A stretch of 64,000 nt of DNA from Toxoplasma gondii ME49. Taxonomy: Eukaryota; Apicomplexa; Conoidasida; Eucoccidiorida; Sarcocystidae. This document shows, piece by piece, positions 47,984 to 60,800 of the stretch. The translations under genes and the position numbers were made by a program. The stretch spans positions 1,643,613-1,707,612 of the forward strand of contig NC_031474.1 of NCBI RefSeq assembly GCF_000006565.2. Direction: 5' to 3'. The notes under the pieces are model-generated. The model was not told the origin of the DNA. It saw only the letters and a list, made by a program, of their open reading frames with translations, and made no database searches. Numbering within the stretch: position 1 is the first letter of the stretch; each line of letters starts with the position of its first letter.

Positions 47984-50900
47984 TCAAACGGTGTGTTTAC
48001 CGAGGGAGGCCGAGCTCTCCGTTAATAGAGTCACGTCATCTGAAAATGTTATTGTCGCTCTCTCCTGCAGGTTACCTTCGGTCAACGACGCGGGACCAGA
48101 GTGAACGAGAGGCACGTCTTCATCCCTCGTTTGATGCCTCGTGAAAGTCGGGGTGGACGTTCCAAGTTGATCTGATTCTTCCGTGATTGGTGTTCTTCTG
48201 CAATAAATAACGGTTACGATACCGGACCCTACTATCAGACATCCGATAATGGCAAATGCAAAGAATGTCCAGCTGTCGGCCATCATCAACCACAGCCTGG
48301 TCCACCAGGATGTTGTTGCCGGCGTAATGGACCAGTCAGCTAATTCACTGTCACACGGAGGCGGGCAATTTTCCATCTCGAAGAAAGGTGGACACCCAAG
48401 TTCAGTGTCCCCCGCGGCCTCTCGTATTCTGTGGTTGATCCTTAACCGTCTACAGTTGCGACACTCGGACCATTCCGATGTAGCGAATATACAATCTTGC
48501 CGGCGTTGGCGGAAGTCATGAATGGCTGCATTTATGTGATGACAATGAGGTCCAACTGGGACACAAGAAAGAAGACAAAAGCAAAACAAGAGAACAGGGT
48601 GATAACAAATGCGCAAGGGCAGATGCGCCGGGGTTCTAGTACATCAACAAAACTGCACAAACAAACAGTGATTCACCAGCCTTCATTCACGCGGTTCTTC
48701 TGGATGGCATGGAGGAGTGAATTAATACACACAGGTCCAATTGTGTCAGGGTCGTACTTGAAAAAATAACCTGTGTATGACGCATATTGCAGCATTCAGC
48801 CGATTCTGTCTGTCGGCTTTGCAGAAGCACTGTCTCGAGATCGCAGTTTCGTCGAAATACTGCTCAAGAAAGCACGGGGGAAATACGAAACCACCTAGTA
48901 TGTTGTGCACCACATTGATCTTCTGGTTCTGCTGTTTTCATTCTTAAGCCCACTCGTGTACTCACTGGAATGATGTTTGAAGTATTTTCTTGTCTCCTTC
49001 TTACCACTGCAGGCCCTCTTCTCAAACAGCTGACAAGGCCTTCCTCCATAAAGGGCAGGTTTGCGTACATTCATGAATCTGGTTGCCCGACAGGTTGAGT
49101 CACAATACGACCACTCGCTCCATTCGCCCTGACAGTCCCAGACAGAGGCGTCTTTCAACAGGAACGCCACATCGTAAGAGCACAGAGGTGCTGCTGCGCT
49201 GAAGAATCCTTCACTGGGACACACTGGTAACTCTCTACCAATGATTTGGACATCCGCAACTTCAAGAAGGTTTTCTCGCCTCGTTGCATTGCCCGCTAGC
49301 TGGAGTTGGACGTATTGTATACGGTACACCTGCATGTCACGCCATTCCCAGTAAGTCAAATTGCCATATTTCAGAGCAGGCAATCTTGTGGAGAGGGTGT
49401 AGACAATCGTCCGATTAGTGTCCAAAAGAGTGACGGTAAACTCAGGGTAACTGTGAGGCACGAAGAAGCCCCTTATCGCCCATATTTCCGCAGGATTCTG
49501 CAGTGATATTTCAAAAACCGATTGTGATGAGCTGGGCGTTATTTGACTTTCTAGTGTCTCATCGACTTGTTCGTCAGGCGTTATCTCTGTCGACCTTTCC
49601 GTGACCACGACCGGAAGAAATTGACAACTTCCATCGAAACAGGTTTCTGCGAAATTTGTGCCGTCAGTGTAGACGCATGTTGGGTCGTCGTCCGCCCCGA
49701 CAGTTTTGTTTGTCTCGTACACTTGCAGACGGTGACAGCTTGCGTCACATGCTGCCGGTTCGGGACCGACGCTGCAGGAGAGCAAAAGGGAATCATAACG
49801 ATATACGATATTGGTCTCCAGTGCCAGAAACATTTGTAGCACGGCCACAAAAGTCCAGGCTGAAAGAGGCAGAGAGAAGGTACAGACAGACGATTTTTCA
49901 GGCTACAGGACACTGAACGAGAAAAGGGACAAAACACCAGCCACTACTTCGCTCATATGGGACAAGCTACTACCTTGCGTTTGCGGAGTCCCCATCCCCT
50001 CTCAGATTGACAGCAGTTGCTCCCGATATTTAGGACACCAGCAAATCGGTGGTAACCAACGGTCTCGAGAAATACCACCCTTTCGGTATTCAAGGAATTC
50101 CTGGCAATTTCGTTCCTGGATAAGGCCTTGCACAGCTTGAGCAGAATGTCAAACCAAAGAAACTGCCACAATGAGGTTCAGGAGTTCAGTCATCAATCAG
50201 AGCAGCGAAAGCCGACAGAAGTTGATTATCGTAAGTAAAAGACTTAGCCACGGTAAAAAAAAGCAGATTCTCAGTGCTAGTGACTGTATAACGCTTTGAC
50301 ACTACATTGGATCATGACTCGCAATTTCTGCTCACCCGCCCTTACAGGGTCCAGCGTTTTTCCGCGATCCTGTTGCTTTAACTAAACGAATTTCTCGTGT
50401 GCTGTCGGCGATGGGCAAAAACGAATCTTGAGCATCGTGACCCAGCCGGTCTTCCGTCCAGAGAGAATACCAAAAGACTTCTCCAGAAGCAGCGGGACGC
50501 GTGATGAAAGCTCCAGGTGCTGGGGGTAACAGGCTGGCTTCTGCAGTTCGGAGAACCTTCAAGGAGTTGCCTGGTACACGGGTACCGTTCGATGAGCATT
50601 CCATGAGGAAAGTAGAACGCTGCATGCTGTCCTGGTATCCAACGAGAAGACTGTCTTCACCGAAGAATGATGCAAAAATGAGGTCCACACCCGTGGCCTT
50701 AATCCCCTCAACCGGAGCAAGATTCTCGAAATAAAGTTGCAGCTGTTGATTCCACTCGCCGAGATTAAGGGTCACCCGTGTTTCTCCAGCAACTTCTGTC
50801 ACATCTTTCCAAAAAACCTTCCATGCACGGAAATCGTCTGGCACAAAAACTGGCACGCTCATCTCGGTTGGAGGAAGAGACAAAACACTCCTTTGGGTCC

Positions 50901-52260
50901 TAGAAAGCCTTTTTCCGTCTACGTAAATCCCTGACAATTCCTCTGTCGTACCCTTGCAGACTGCCATCAGCTCCTGATATTGTGGATGCAGTACAAATGC
51001 TGCATAGACGCATGGCTTGCATGGAAAAATCTCATCGGATGTACGCGACGTCTCCTGGAAATTTGAATCGAGAATGACCCCGAAGCACCGTGACTCGCTG
51101 ACGCCTTTTACCACGTCGAAGGATCTTGCTCGTATAGTGAAAGCGTAGTGAGTGTCTTTCTCAGTTGCACCGACAGGGTCTATTTGCTTTGCTGGCCCTC
51201 CCAGAAGAGCATTGAAACCAAAACTGTAATCGAGTCTAGCTCCAGTCCATACTGGTCTGATGACCTCGAATTTTTCAACATCTGAGTCTATTAGCCGCAC
51301 TGCGAACACACTCCCCACTCGTATGCCGTTTGGATGCTGCTCATCGAACTCCAGGTAAGAACCGTGCATATCCGCTCTTCCACACACCCATCCAGTGTGT
51401 TCCACAAGCCAGAACGTGAATTTTGCTGAAGAGTTCTTATTAAGTGCGGTTTTATCAGTCTGGTGGTCTACGCACAAACGGTCTCCTTTGTATGTCTCAA
51501 ATATTGTTTGGTTGGTGAACAGGAGATAGGCTGACTTCGCTGTGGACGTTTCGAGTGATACACGGCACTTTGCTTCTGTGCACTCGCAAGTGGAATCGAC
51601 TGTACGGCACCTCTGAGCCCACACAGCGAAGATGGCGTCATGGAGACTATGAACGCCGTTCACAGGCTCCTTCAGAGGGTTCCAGTAACCCACGATTCTA
51701 GCTTCAGCCAACAGACCTCTAAAATCTAGAGTTGTTTCTCCACCAATTTGTTTCCCTTCTGAGGAAAAAGAGACGAGACGACCAATGCATCCATAGAAAG
51801 GAGGACTTTCAAATGACGCGCCGTCAAGATGGGCGTCCGATTCCGGACACGTGTTGTACAGGAGCTGGAAGCTCCCATCACCACGCTGATGGGTGAAAAG
51901 AGGCTCCACCTGACGGACGCCGTTCCGGTTCAACACCTCTTCGTAGGTGCTCCGTTCAAATGCACGCTTCCGGCGGGCTATACTAATAGGTTTCCCCAGC
52001 AGAATTGAAGATGTCTCCAACTGCAGCGTCGCCTGCGCTAGTATAAAGCCTTGCATTCCGGGAAAACAACCATTCGAGCCTTTGGCTGGACACCACCACA
52101 GTAGCCGGATATGTTCGACGTTCCTTTGAGTAGCCCAGAACAACAGAAGAAAATACGAAGCAGTACTGAAGTTGAGAATTCTTGGTTTATGCCTTGGAAG
52201 GTGGCGGCAAGCAGCGTGCTCGCACATCAGCCCCTTCCTCACTAAAGCGTGCTCAACCAT
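47984..52260 (-). CDS. Thrombospondin type 1 repeat transmembrane protein
   Basis: Three exons join in phase: 52260-50346, 49859-49005 and 48555-47984, giving 1113 residues. Apicomplexan TSR membrane proteins are secreted from micronemes or displayed on the surface, where they help adhesion and motility. After an N-terminal hydrophobic stretch (ASYFLLLFWA, near residue 36) comes a large extracellular part of unknown fold with paired Cys. Exon 2 has a beta-rich segment (FTVTLLDTNRTIVYTL, then VQLQLAGN and LLEVADVQIIGR) that resembles a discoidin/galactose-binding fold. The first TSR follows (WDCQGEWSEWSYC to KRACSG, about 876-923), then a shorter TSR-like repeat (DCIFATSEWSEC to NCPPPC, about 944-991). 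A membrane segment at about 1019-1041 (FAFAIIGCLIVGSGIVTVIY) contains small residues that rhomboid proteases favour. A 72-residue acidic Ser/Thr-rich tail follows. The 3' end could be alternatively spliced (GTAACC near 48070). Confidence 0.85.
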
Positions 52261-54830
52261 TGTAAAGTGAGAAATGTGTCTGCAAGGTTACGCCCCCGCT
52301 GAAGGGAGACCACCAAACATACCGAAGGATTTGCATGGCGAAGGTGGATAAGAGTTTTGAAGTTGTTGAGTCAGCTCTTCATTTTTCGGGACGTCCCAGA
52401 GTGAAAGAAGTATCGGAACGGTGGCAGCAGCGATCTGCGTTTACCGTCCGCTTCTCCTCTTCCCGTGACAATTCGCATGGCCCGAAGCTAACAGTCTCCT
52501 TTTACGGGTTAGCGGCCGTTCAATACGGTTGGCGACAGGAGCTGATAAACTGCAGGCAAGCAAATCTAGGCAGGTGCGGTAAGAGACGTTGAGTGCAATT
52601 TGTCCCAAGACGCTGCTTGTCGTACTGGAAAACTTTGCGGTGGAACACTTCTCGGAGTGAGTGCACATCAACTTTCAATCGTCCGCGTTTGTGTGCCAGG
52701 GATTGAGCCCAGCGAAAGGTACGAGGATATCATGACATTTGGACGGGGTAACCTTCGAACGACAGCCTTTACAAAAATTGGGTTATGAGAGAAAGTTATG
52801 CTTTCTTTCTCTGCATTATTTTACGCCCTCTATGCTGGCCGGAAAGTTTTCTAAAGGATCACCTTGGGAAGCTCCTTACATCTTGTTTTTCTACAAGAAG
52901 GGCATGCCAACTGTCTCTAGGGTATTCCAGTCTCTACGTCAGATGCTTCATAAACCTGGTAGTGCGAATCGTATATACGGAAGCCGAATATGCCCTGTCC
53001 CTGTGGCACCACAACGTAGGCTACCCAGAGCAGCCGTTCCATGAAAATAGTGGCGAGAAAGTAAATTGTACGGCACCATTGAGCAAATCTGCTATTAGTG
53101 AGAAAGCATTCAGATAAGACGTGCAGCGTAAAAAAGTGTTTTCTCGACCAGCTTATCAAAAGAGACTCCTGCGCCAGAGCACCCCACAGGTGCAATGCAC
53201 TTCTTGAGCGTCACCGCTCGTTGCGTTTCCGGCAGGGCCATGACCGAAGTCAATTTGCTTGCACAATGCCTTCGTTTAAACGTTCTCTTTCGCTTGCTTC
53301 GACGACACCACTGTATCCCAGTTCAGTACACAGAGAAGTGAACGCACGCAAGGTACGATTGAACCGTCGAACAGGCCATGCAACTCGAGTTTCCACTTAA
53401 CAGAAGTGGTAACGGACAGACGCCGACTGTTCCCCACTGGAGGAAGTCCATCCTGTGGATGCACTAGGAGCGGGTTGCGCAAGCTGACGTCCGCTGTTAT
53501 GTTTTACTTATCCGCTACCTGCCCTTGTTCTTTTCTATTCGAACAAGGACACTTCTGTGGCTTACCATGGGGAAATGGAGACGGCTGTGCTGGACAGTTT
53601 TGTAAGGAACTTATCTATGTGTCAGATCATGCCACAGCATTTTGGTAAAACGCGAAGGGGAGAATGAGAATAACGCTTCACAGAGTGTGTGAACGACCGG
53701 ATTTCGCAGATCATGCGACAATCAGCCAGTTGCACAGAAGGGAAACAAATCTGCCCTCACGTACGCGTTTAATTTGTCAATCTCGTCAATGAAATATGTG
53801 TTTTTTGCTATCTCAGAGTTGAGCAAGGCGTGACGCAGATAAATCATCACGAGTAGTTACAATTCATCAAGCAACCACCTGCGACGCTCTCGGAATGTCA
53901 CTCTCAGGGCTGGGTTACACGTTTCACAGGCAGCCAAGCTAGTGGCAACATTGTGTCCTCAAAACCTCAAAGAACATTCACTACCTACACGGCCCTTCCA
54001 TTATCATCTTCCCTTTCCACAATCACATGGTGTTTAGGCCTATCCTTAATGTTAGTTTCTCGCTGCTTTAACTGAGTTGTCATCTGCAACTGCACGTTCA
54101 GTTGCCGCAACGGATGCCTCCGAAAGGCTCTGTTTAACCGGAACATTGCGCCATTTTCCAGTTTACCAATGCTATGGATGAGCAGCTCCCCGAATTGTGT
54201 AAGCTAACTGACGTGGCAGCGTTTGACAACCGGGGCACACGGAATGTCACCAACATAACCGGAGACACGCTCTCTGGTTGCGCTTTGGAGTACCGGAGAA
54301 ATTAATTGATGGGAGGAAGCAGCATTGGAGTCGCGATTTAGTAGGAGATAACAACCTCACTCGTACCAGATGTGGAGTTACCGCGTTAATGGCAGCAGGA
54401 CACTACCCAGACCGTGCTGGCTCCGTTACGGGTCAAAAACTGGCAGGTGAGCCAGCAGGAAATCACAGGACTCTTGCAAACTGACACCGGAGCTGGGGAA
54501 CACGTTTTGAACGATGTGTAGACAGAACGCTAACCGGCCTTCTTTTCTTGTGAAAACTGTTCTACCGTGTAACAGAATAGCAGGTCAGTACTATGTGGTT
54601 GAGAGCTTATCATGTGATTAGCCAACTACTGGCCCCAGCGGAGCCAACAAATATTTCATGTCATGCGCATTGTTTATGAGTTCCCGAATCTGCGTGTGAA
54701 GTTGCTATATATGATGCGGAATGAGGTTGACTTCTGAGACGCCCATCTTCTGATTAGAGAGAAGAACAACCTCGTTGAAACATGTGAAACTGCTGCTACT
54801 GAATATAGAAAAACTGGACGTTCACAAACA
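52261..54830. other. Divergent intergenic region between TSR gene and polyketide synthase
   Basis: 2.6 kb between two gene starts pointing apart. Open frames (52335-52592, 52739-53117, 53098-53400 on +) are short, partly overlapping in different frames and without motifs. It should contain both promoters and perhaps an untranslated or coding 5' exon of the polyketide synthase; none could be identified. Confidence 0.45.
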
Positions 54831-57800
54831 ATGACGTCTGACCTCACTCAGGCTTTACTATCCTGTCTTGAGGCTGTAACTGAGCCAGACAGCGAGGACA
54901 CCCCCAACCAAAGGACTGACGCTGAGTACCGCTTCTGCGCTGTTCGTCAAGATGATATCACATTCGCAGAGTTTCTCAACCGTGTGTCGGTTCAGTTCGA
55001 AGTGCCAATCGGGCCACTCGCGGCGAAGGATTACGAGAGCTTTAGCTCGTTCGTCTTCCACATCTGCGAGCTGAAGAAAGAAAAGCAAGTCAACGTCAAA
55101 ACCTCTAGTCATCACATCATACACAGGACAAACCGTTACTCCACTGAAAATGAAAAAGCCTCCATTTCGATTGTGGGCATTGCCTGTCGGCTACCAGGAA
55201 ACGCAAAAAACCCTGGCGATTTCTGGACGGTTCTTGTGGAGGGTATAGACGCTATTGTGCCAATACCCTCAAAGCGATGGAACCACAAGGAGTTCAGCGA
55301 GGGACACAGCGAACGAGGGACGATATACGTCAAGGAGGGAGGTTTCATAGACGGTATCGAGAAATTCGACAATGGTTTCTTCAAAATTTCTTCGTCTGAG
55401 GTAAGCATTGACGGCTTGTGTTGGTGAGGAAAGCGCCTGCGTGGATGCCCCTACTGCCTGCTTCACACACAAACAAGCACTCGAGCGGCAACGCACCAGA
55501 GGCTCGAAGCAAGCAATACACGATTTTTGAAGCAGCGTGAAATTACGAACCCTACCTCAAACAGAGCAACAGTGCCGAGCGAAGATTGCTACCAACGCAG
55601 GTCATGGCGTCACTGAGTGCTGCCGCAGATACTTTTTCCGCCGGATGATGAAGAGTAGGGGACATCAGCAGTGTCAAACAGTTTTTGTTTTCCTGAATTC
55701 AGGCAAGAAGGATGGATCCACAGCAACGAATGCTTCTTGAGCTGTCGCACGAGGCATTCGAGTCCGCCGGTCTACAAGCTATTACGGATGACAACCACAA
55801 GTTCGGTGTGTTTGTGGGGTGTTCTTCTTCTGAATGGTAAGATGTAAGACGCGTTAGAGGGCTGACACGGAGGGGCGCACAGAGTATCCTGCCTACATGT
55901 CTGCCTCCCTCAGCCAAATACAACCGACAATGCTTTCATTCTGACCGTAATTGCCTTAAGTTGGCCACCACAATTTTCGGTTAACAGTACAAACATTTGA
56001 CAAACAAAGGGATTAACAATGCTGCAGTAAGCGTCAACACTACTAGATAGGACTCCGTTGAAAAACATAGTGGTGGGGTTGTCGCAAAACCTTCAACTTA
56101 CACGTTTAAAACGTATGAGTACTTTACTTTATGGGGGCGAAAGCCGTAGACTATATACGAGAAATATGTTTGAAACTGGCAGTGGTTTCATGCATATACC
56201 TCGAACGGAGAGCGTGTTGACGGTTCACACCCCCACCACCGCCCTACGCGATCCACTGATTTGCAGTATGTGTGGTCAGCAGCGAAAGCCACTTGCTGGG
56301 TTGTTTCGTCCTACTCAATTCGCTTTCAGGAGGGAAGTTTTAAAAATGTAGCAAAGCGGTAAAATGCTCACTGATGACTACCCAATACCAGCGCCCTCCT
56401 GCGTTTGGTGGCGTTCAGGACCATCTTGAAGACGAAGCAAACGGAGAGGCTTTGTGCATTCCAAACGGCTAATACTCCACATGCACTGCTGGCGAACAGA
56501 TTGTCGTACACATTCAATGCGTGCGGACCATCCCTAACTATCGATTCCGCAAGCTCTTCAGCACTGGTAGCTGTCTCAGTCGCAGCTTCTCATATGGAAA
56601 TGGGACAGTGTGACGCATGTCTGGTCGGCTCATCCAGCTTGATGTTGGTGCCAGAGGCGACCGTGGCACTTTGCGCAGCAGGAATGCTAGCGTTAGACTC
56701 TCGTTGCAGGCCTTTTGACGCTGCAGCAAATGGCTACGGACGGGGTGAAGGCGCCGTCGTATTTCTCTTGGAGCGTCAGATGTACTCGCCTGAAAGTCGT
56801 TGTAAGCAAAAGTCGCTCGCGACGATCCGCGGACATGGAACGAACCACAACGGGCGTAGCGTCTCTGTGACAGCTCCAAGTGACGTCGCACAGAAGAAAT
56901 TGCTTGAAGGGGTGCTACGGACTGCTAGTGTTGAACCTCAGCAGGTGGCGTACCTTGAGGCCCACGGAACAGGAACAAAGCTAGGTGACACAATCGAATT
57001 TAGAGCCATAAAGTCAGTATTTTCCACTTCACGAAGCGTGGACAATCCGTTGCTCATTGGCTCTGGGAAGAGCAATGTCGGGCACCTAGAAGGTTGCGCT
57101 GGTGCAGTAGGTCTGCTCAAGGCTCTCTTAGTACTATATTTTCGAGAAGTTCCACCGACACTCCATTTCAAAAAAATCAGTCCCTTGATTGATGATGAAG
57201 GCTTCGACTATCAGATCCCAACTAAAAGGCTGACGCTCGCAGGTGACCGACCAATCCTTGCCGGTGTTAGCTCCTTCGGACTGGGGGGCTGTAATGCTCA
57301 TGTGATCATTGAATCTGTCCCTAAGGATAGAGAGATGGATGCACTATCCCTTTCTCGACGCCACATCTGGGATCACATGGAGTTCCCCGTATTCGAATCT
57401 GCAGACGATGGCAACTCGTTTGGGGGTTTGGCAATGCGTCACAATGTAGACCTTTGCAACAGCACGTGCAACCATTTGCGCCGACGCAGTACCTCATCGC
57501 TGATTGGTAAATGCACGCTGACTCCTGTTTCAGCGCGCCTTCGAAGATTTACAGCGTTTTCATCAGGTGATGGAACTCCTGGCCTTCGAGTTCAGCAGTA
57601 CGGGACGACAGAAGGTAGCAGCAAAGCCAACGAACCGCATGCGATAACCGAGAAACAGATCTCGCGATGGACCCGAGATAGTAGAAAAGGACTTTACGTG
57701 GAAGTTGAATCAATGAAGGACGAGCTCGAGCGTTCGTTCTCGCTAGAGGACGACAATGGAAGTGTAACCGGAAGCGTACAAACCGAACAAACTGAACCCG

Positions 57801-60800
57801 ATCAGATGGCAAATGAAGTAGTGAACACTGTAGATGAAGAGGCCGTACAGACCTTGGTGCTTCAGACGGTTCGACAAATTCTTAAAGAGGCTGTCTCTAT
57901 ACATCGCGATGTTTCGCTAAAAACACTCGGCATCGATTCACTGGCTGCTGTCGAATTTCGTGATTCTCTTCAAGAGTCTCTAGGTATTAGTCTTCCCGCA
58001 TCTCTCATCTTCGATTTCCCTACTATTGACGACGTATGTAGGTTCCTTGCACAGAAACTTCAAAGCGGAGACGGAGGTGAGCGTCGTAATACTCCAACGA
58101 ACCTAGCACAACCAAGGCCCAGCACTTCCTCTGAGACATGCGTGGCAGTCAGGGGGATGTCGTGTCGGTTCCCTGGAGCAGAAGATGGCACTACAGAGAG
58201 CTTTTGGGAAATGCTACACAGTGACTCGGACTGCATACAGGAAATACCGACAAGCCGTTTCGATGCAGCTAGTATTTTTGATACGGACTATGGCGCCAGG
58301 GATAAGATCTACGTTAAAGCAGCAGGCATTCTGCGTGGTGCGGACATGTTTGACAATACGTTCTTCAAGATAAGCGAAGTGGAAGTTCGCCATCTTGACC
58401 CACGTCAGCGCATCCTGTTGGAAGTCGCTTACGATGCTTTGGTTGACTCTCAAGTGTTGGGTGACCAAGGGCTAGCCGCCATCGACAATGAGATAGTCGG
58501 AGTTGTGATAGGATGCAGCGGAAATGATTGGAACACATTTCTTCAGCAGCACGCTCTATCCGCTTCCAGTTTTTCCGGTCCTGGTACTTCCCCCGCATTG
58601 CTGTCGAACAGAGTTTCTTACAATCTCTCATTGAGAGGTCCAAGCCTTACTGTAGACACAGCATGCTCTTCCTCTCTAGTTGCCATAGATATTGCCCGAC
58701 AATTGCTTAATGCATCGCAATGCAATTTAGCTCTGGTCGGTGGTGTCCAGTTGCTGTTAACGGCTGACACATTCATACATTACTGTAGAGCAAGAATGCT
58801 TAGTCCTGATTGCCGGTGTAAAACGTTCGACGCATCAGCAAATGGTTACGTCCGCTCTGAAGGATGCGGAGTGGTTCTGTTGGAGAACACGCACGACAGG
58901 CAGGTTTCCAAGAATACGACCTACGCATGGCTCTTGGGTTCAGCGAACAACCATGTTGGGAAGAGTGCAAGCCTGACAGCACCTAATGGCCCTGCCCAGC
59001 AAGCCGTGATATTAGCTTCTCTCCGTTCAGCGCACTTACAACTGACCTCTCAGATTCATTTGATAGAAACGCACGGGACGGGAACGTCCCTCGGAGACCC
59101 AATCGAGATCGGCGCCCTCCAAGCCGTCTACGGGCAGGGAACAAGTGCAGACACGCCTCTTGTTCTGGGAGCGCTCAAATCGCGTATCGGGCACACAGAA
59201 GGTGCAGCTGGTATCGCTGGGTTCATTAAACTCATCTGTTCACTTCGACAGAGGATCGCCCCGCCCAATCTGCACCTCAAGACATTCAACCCCCACATCG
59301 ATATCTCGACGGCAGATTCCTCGAGGCCGTTCCTGTTTCCTACGAAAGCCTATCCGCTTGACACACTGATGGCTGGAGAGAAGACCGAGGCGCTTCTTGG
59401 AGCTGTCAGTTCATTCGGGTTTGGAGGCTCAAATGCGCATGCAATCGTTGAGGTCCCTGCACGCCAAGGGCCAACGGGTCGGGATGCAGCCTACGCCGGA
59501 CTCAGAGGTGCGGATGCTGCCACAGAGGCACATCAACCAATGGTGTGGCTGTTCACCGGCCAGGGATCTCAGTATGTGAACATGGCGAAGTCTCTCTACG
59601 AGACAGAGGAGAGCTTCAGGCAGACAGTGAAGGAATGCTCCGCATACCTCGCAACAGAGAAACTACTGCCGACAGAAGGCCCGTCGAGCCTCGAGGATAT
59701 AATTTATCCGGGGCAGGACGCAGATGCTGAGGAGGCAGAGCATCTGCTGATGCAGACACAGTATTCGCAAGTGGCAATTTTCGTTGTTGAGCTGGCGCTC
59801 ACTCGGGTTCTGAAAGAGAGGGGACTACGTCCAGCAGCTGTTTTAGGTCACAGCCTCGGCGAATACGCCGCTGCAGTCACAGCAGGAGTATTTTCGTGGC
59901 GCGATGCTCTGCGCGTTGTCGCCGTCCGAGCACGCATCATGTCTGAGCAGGACCCACAGGATGGTGTCATGGCGGCATGCCGGTTGTCGGCCGCTGAGGT
60001 TCAGGCGGCCTTAGATTCAGACCTGAAGAACCTGAAGTCTGTGGCTGTCGCTGCCGATAATGGCCCGCGAAGCGTGGTGGTGTCCGGAAGAAGGTCGGAA
60101 GTGGAAGAGGTCCTCTCATTCTTCAGTATTTCAGGGAGGGCTCGCTTCCTCAGGGTTTCGCATGCCTTCCACTCCCCGCTAATGGCAGGTGCTGTTGAGC
60201 CTGTCAGTCGTCTCTTTGAGAGAGTTGAATTTTCGGAGCCGGCGATTCCGTTTGTATCGTCCGCCCGAGGGCGCCTGACCATTACAAACGAACTAGGTGA
60301 TTCGATATATTGGGGGCAGCAAGTGGCGGTTCCAATCAAGTTTAGGGAGGCCATCGCTGCTGTAGAGTCGGTGTTTGGTTCTGCATCTGTTCACTTTGTT
60401 GAGGTTGGTCCGTGTGCTGTTCTGGTCCATCTGGGCCCAAATTGTTGCATGCCATCTGCCGGTGCGCGACATCGGTGGTCCTTTGCGGTAGGCGACACCC
60501 TAGCGAAGGCGCGCGAGAGGGACGTGTCGAGGCTTGTCGTCTGTGAAGCACAGGCTGGCTCAAAAGAACCCGGACACACCTGGCATCGCAAGTAAGCTCT
60601 TGTACTGCAGCAAGGACGGCCACAGTACTCTTTTAACGGACACCACATGTATGCGTATGTGATGCAAGTCTCTATCGGTGCTACCCGGCGTGTCATACAA
60701 ATTCAGAGGGTGGGAGGTATGACTTTCTGCGTACATGCATGTGCCTATATACACATACGTGCCCGTATGTACACATCGCGTTCTTATTTCAGGCGCTTCC

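Noticed and set aside
59145..59730. Small open frames of 74, 60 and 61 codons repeated at 63186-63771
   Set aside because: Out-of-frame shadows of the PKS; they are duplicated only because the underlying tract is.
56405..60595. 1396-codon frame read as a complete gene ending at TAA 60593
   Set aside because: The TAA is inside a GTAAGC donor; splicing to 60793 keeps the frame into a dehydratase-like region and ACP2. The 5' end is also an exon, since KS1 begins in two exons upstream.
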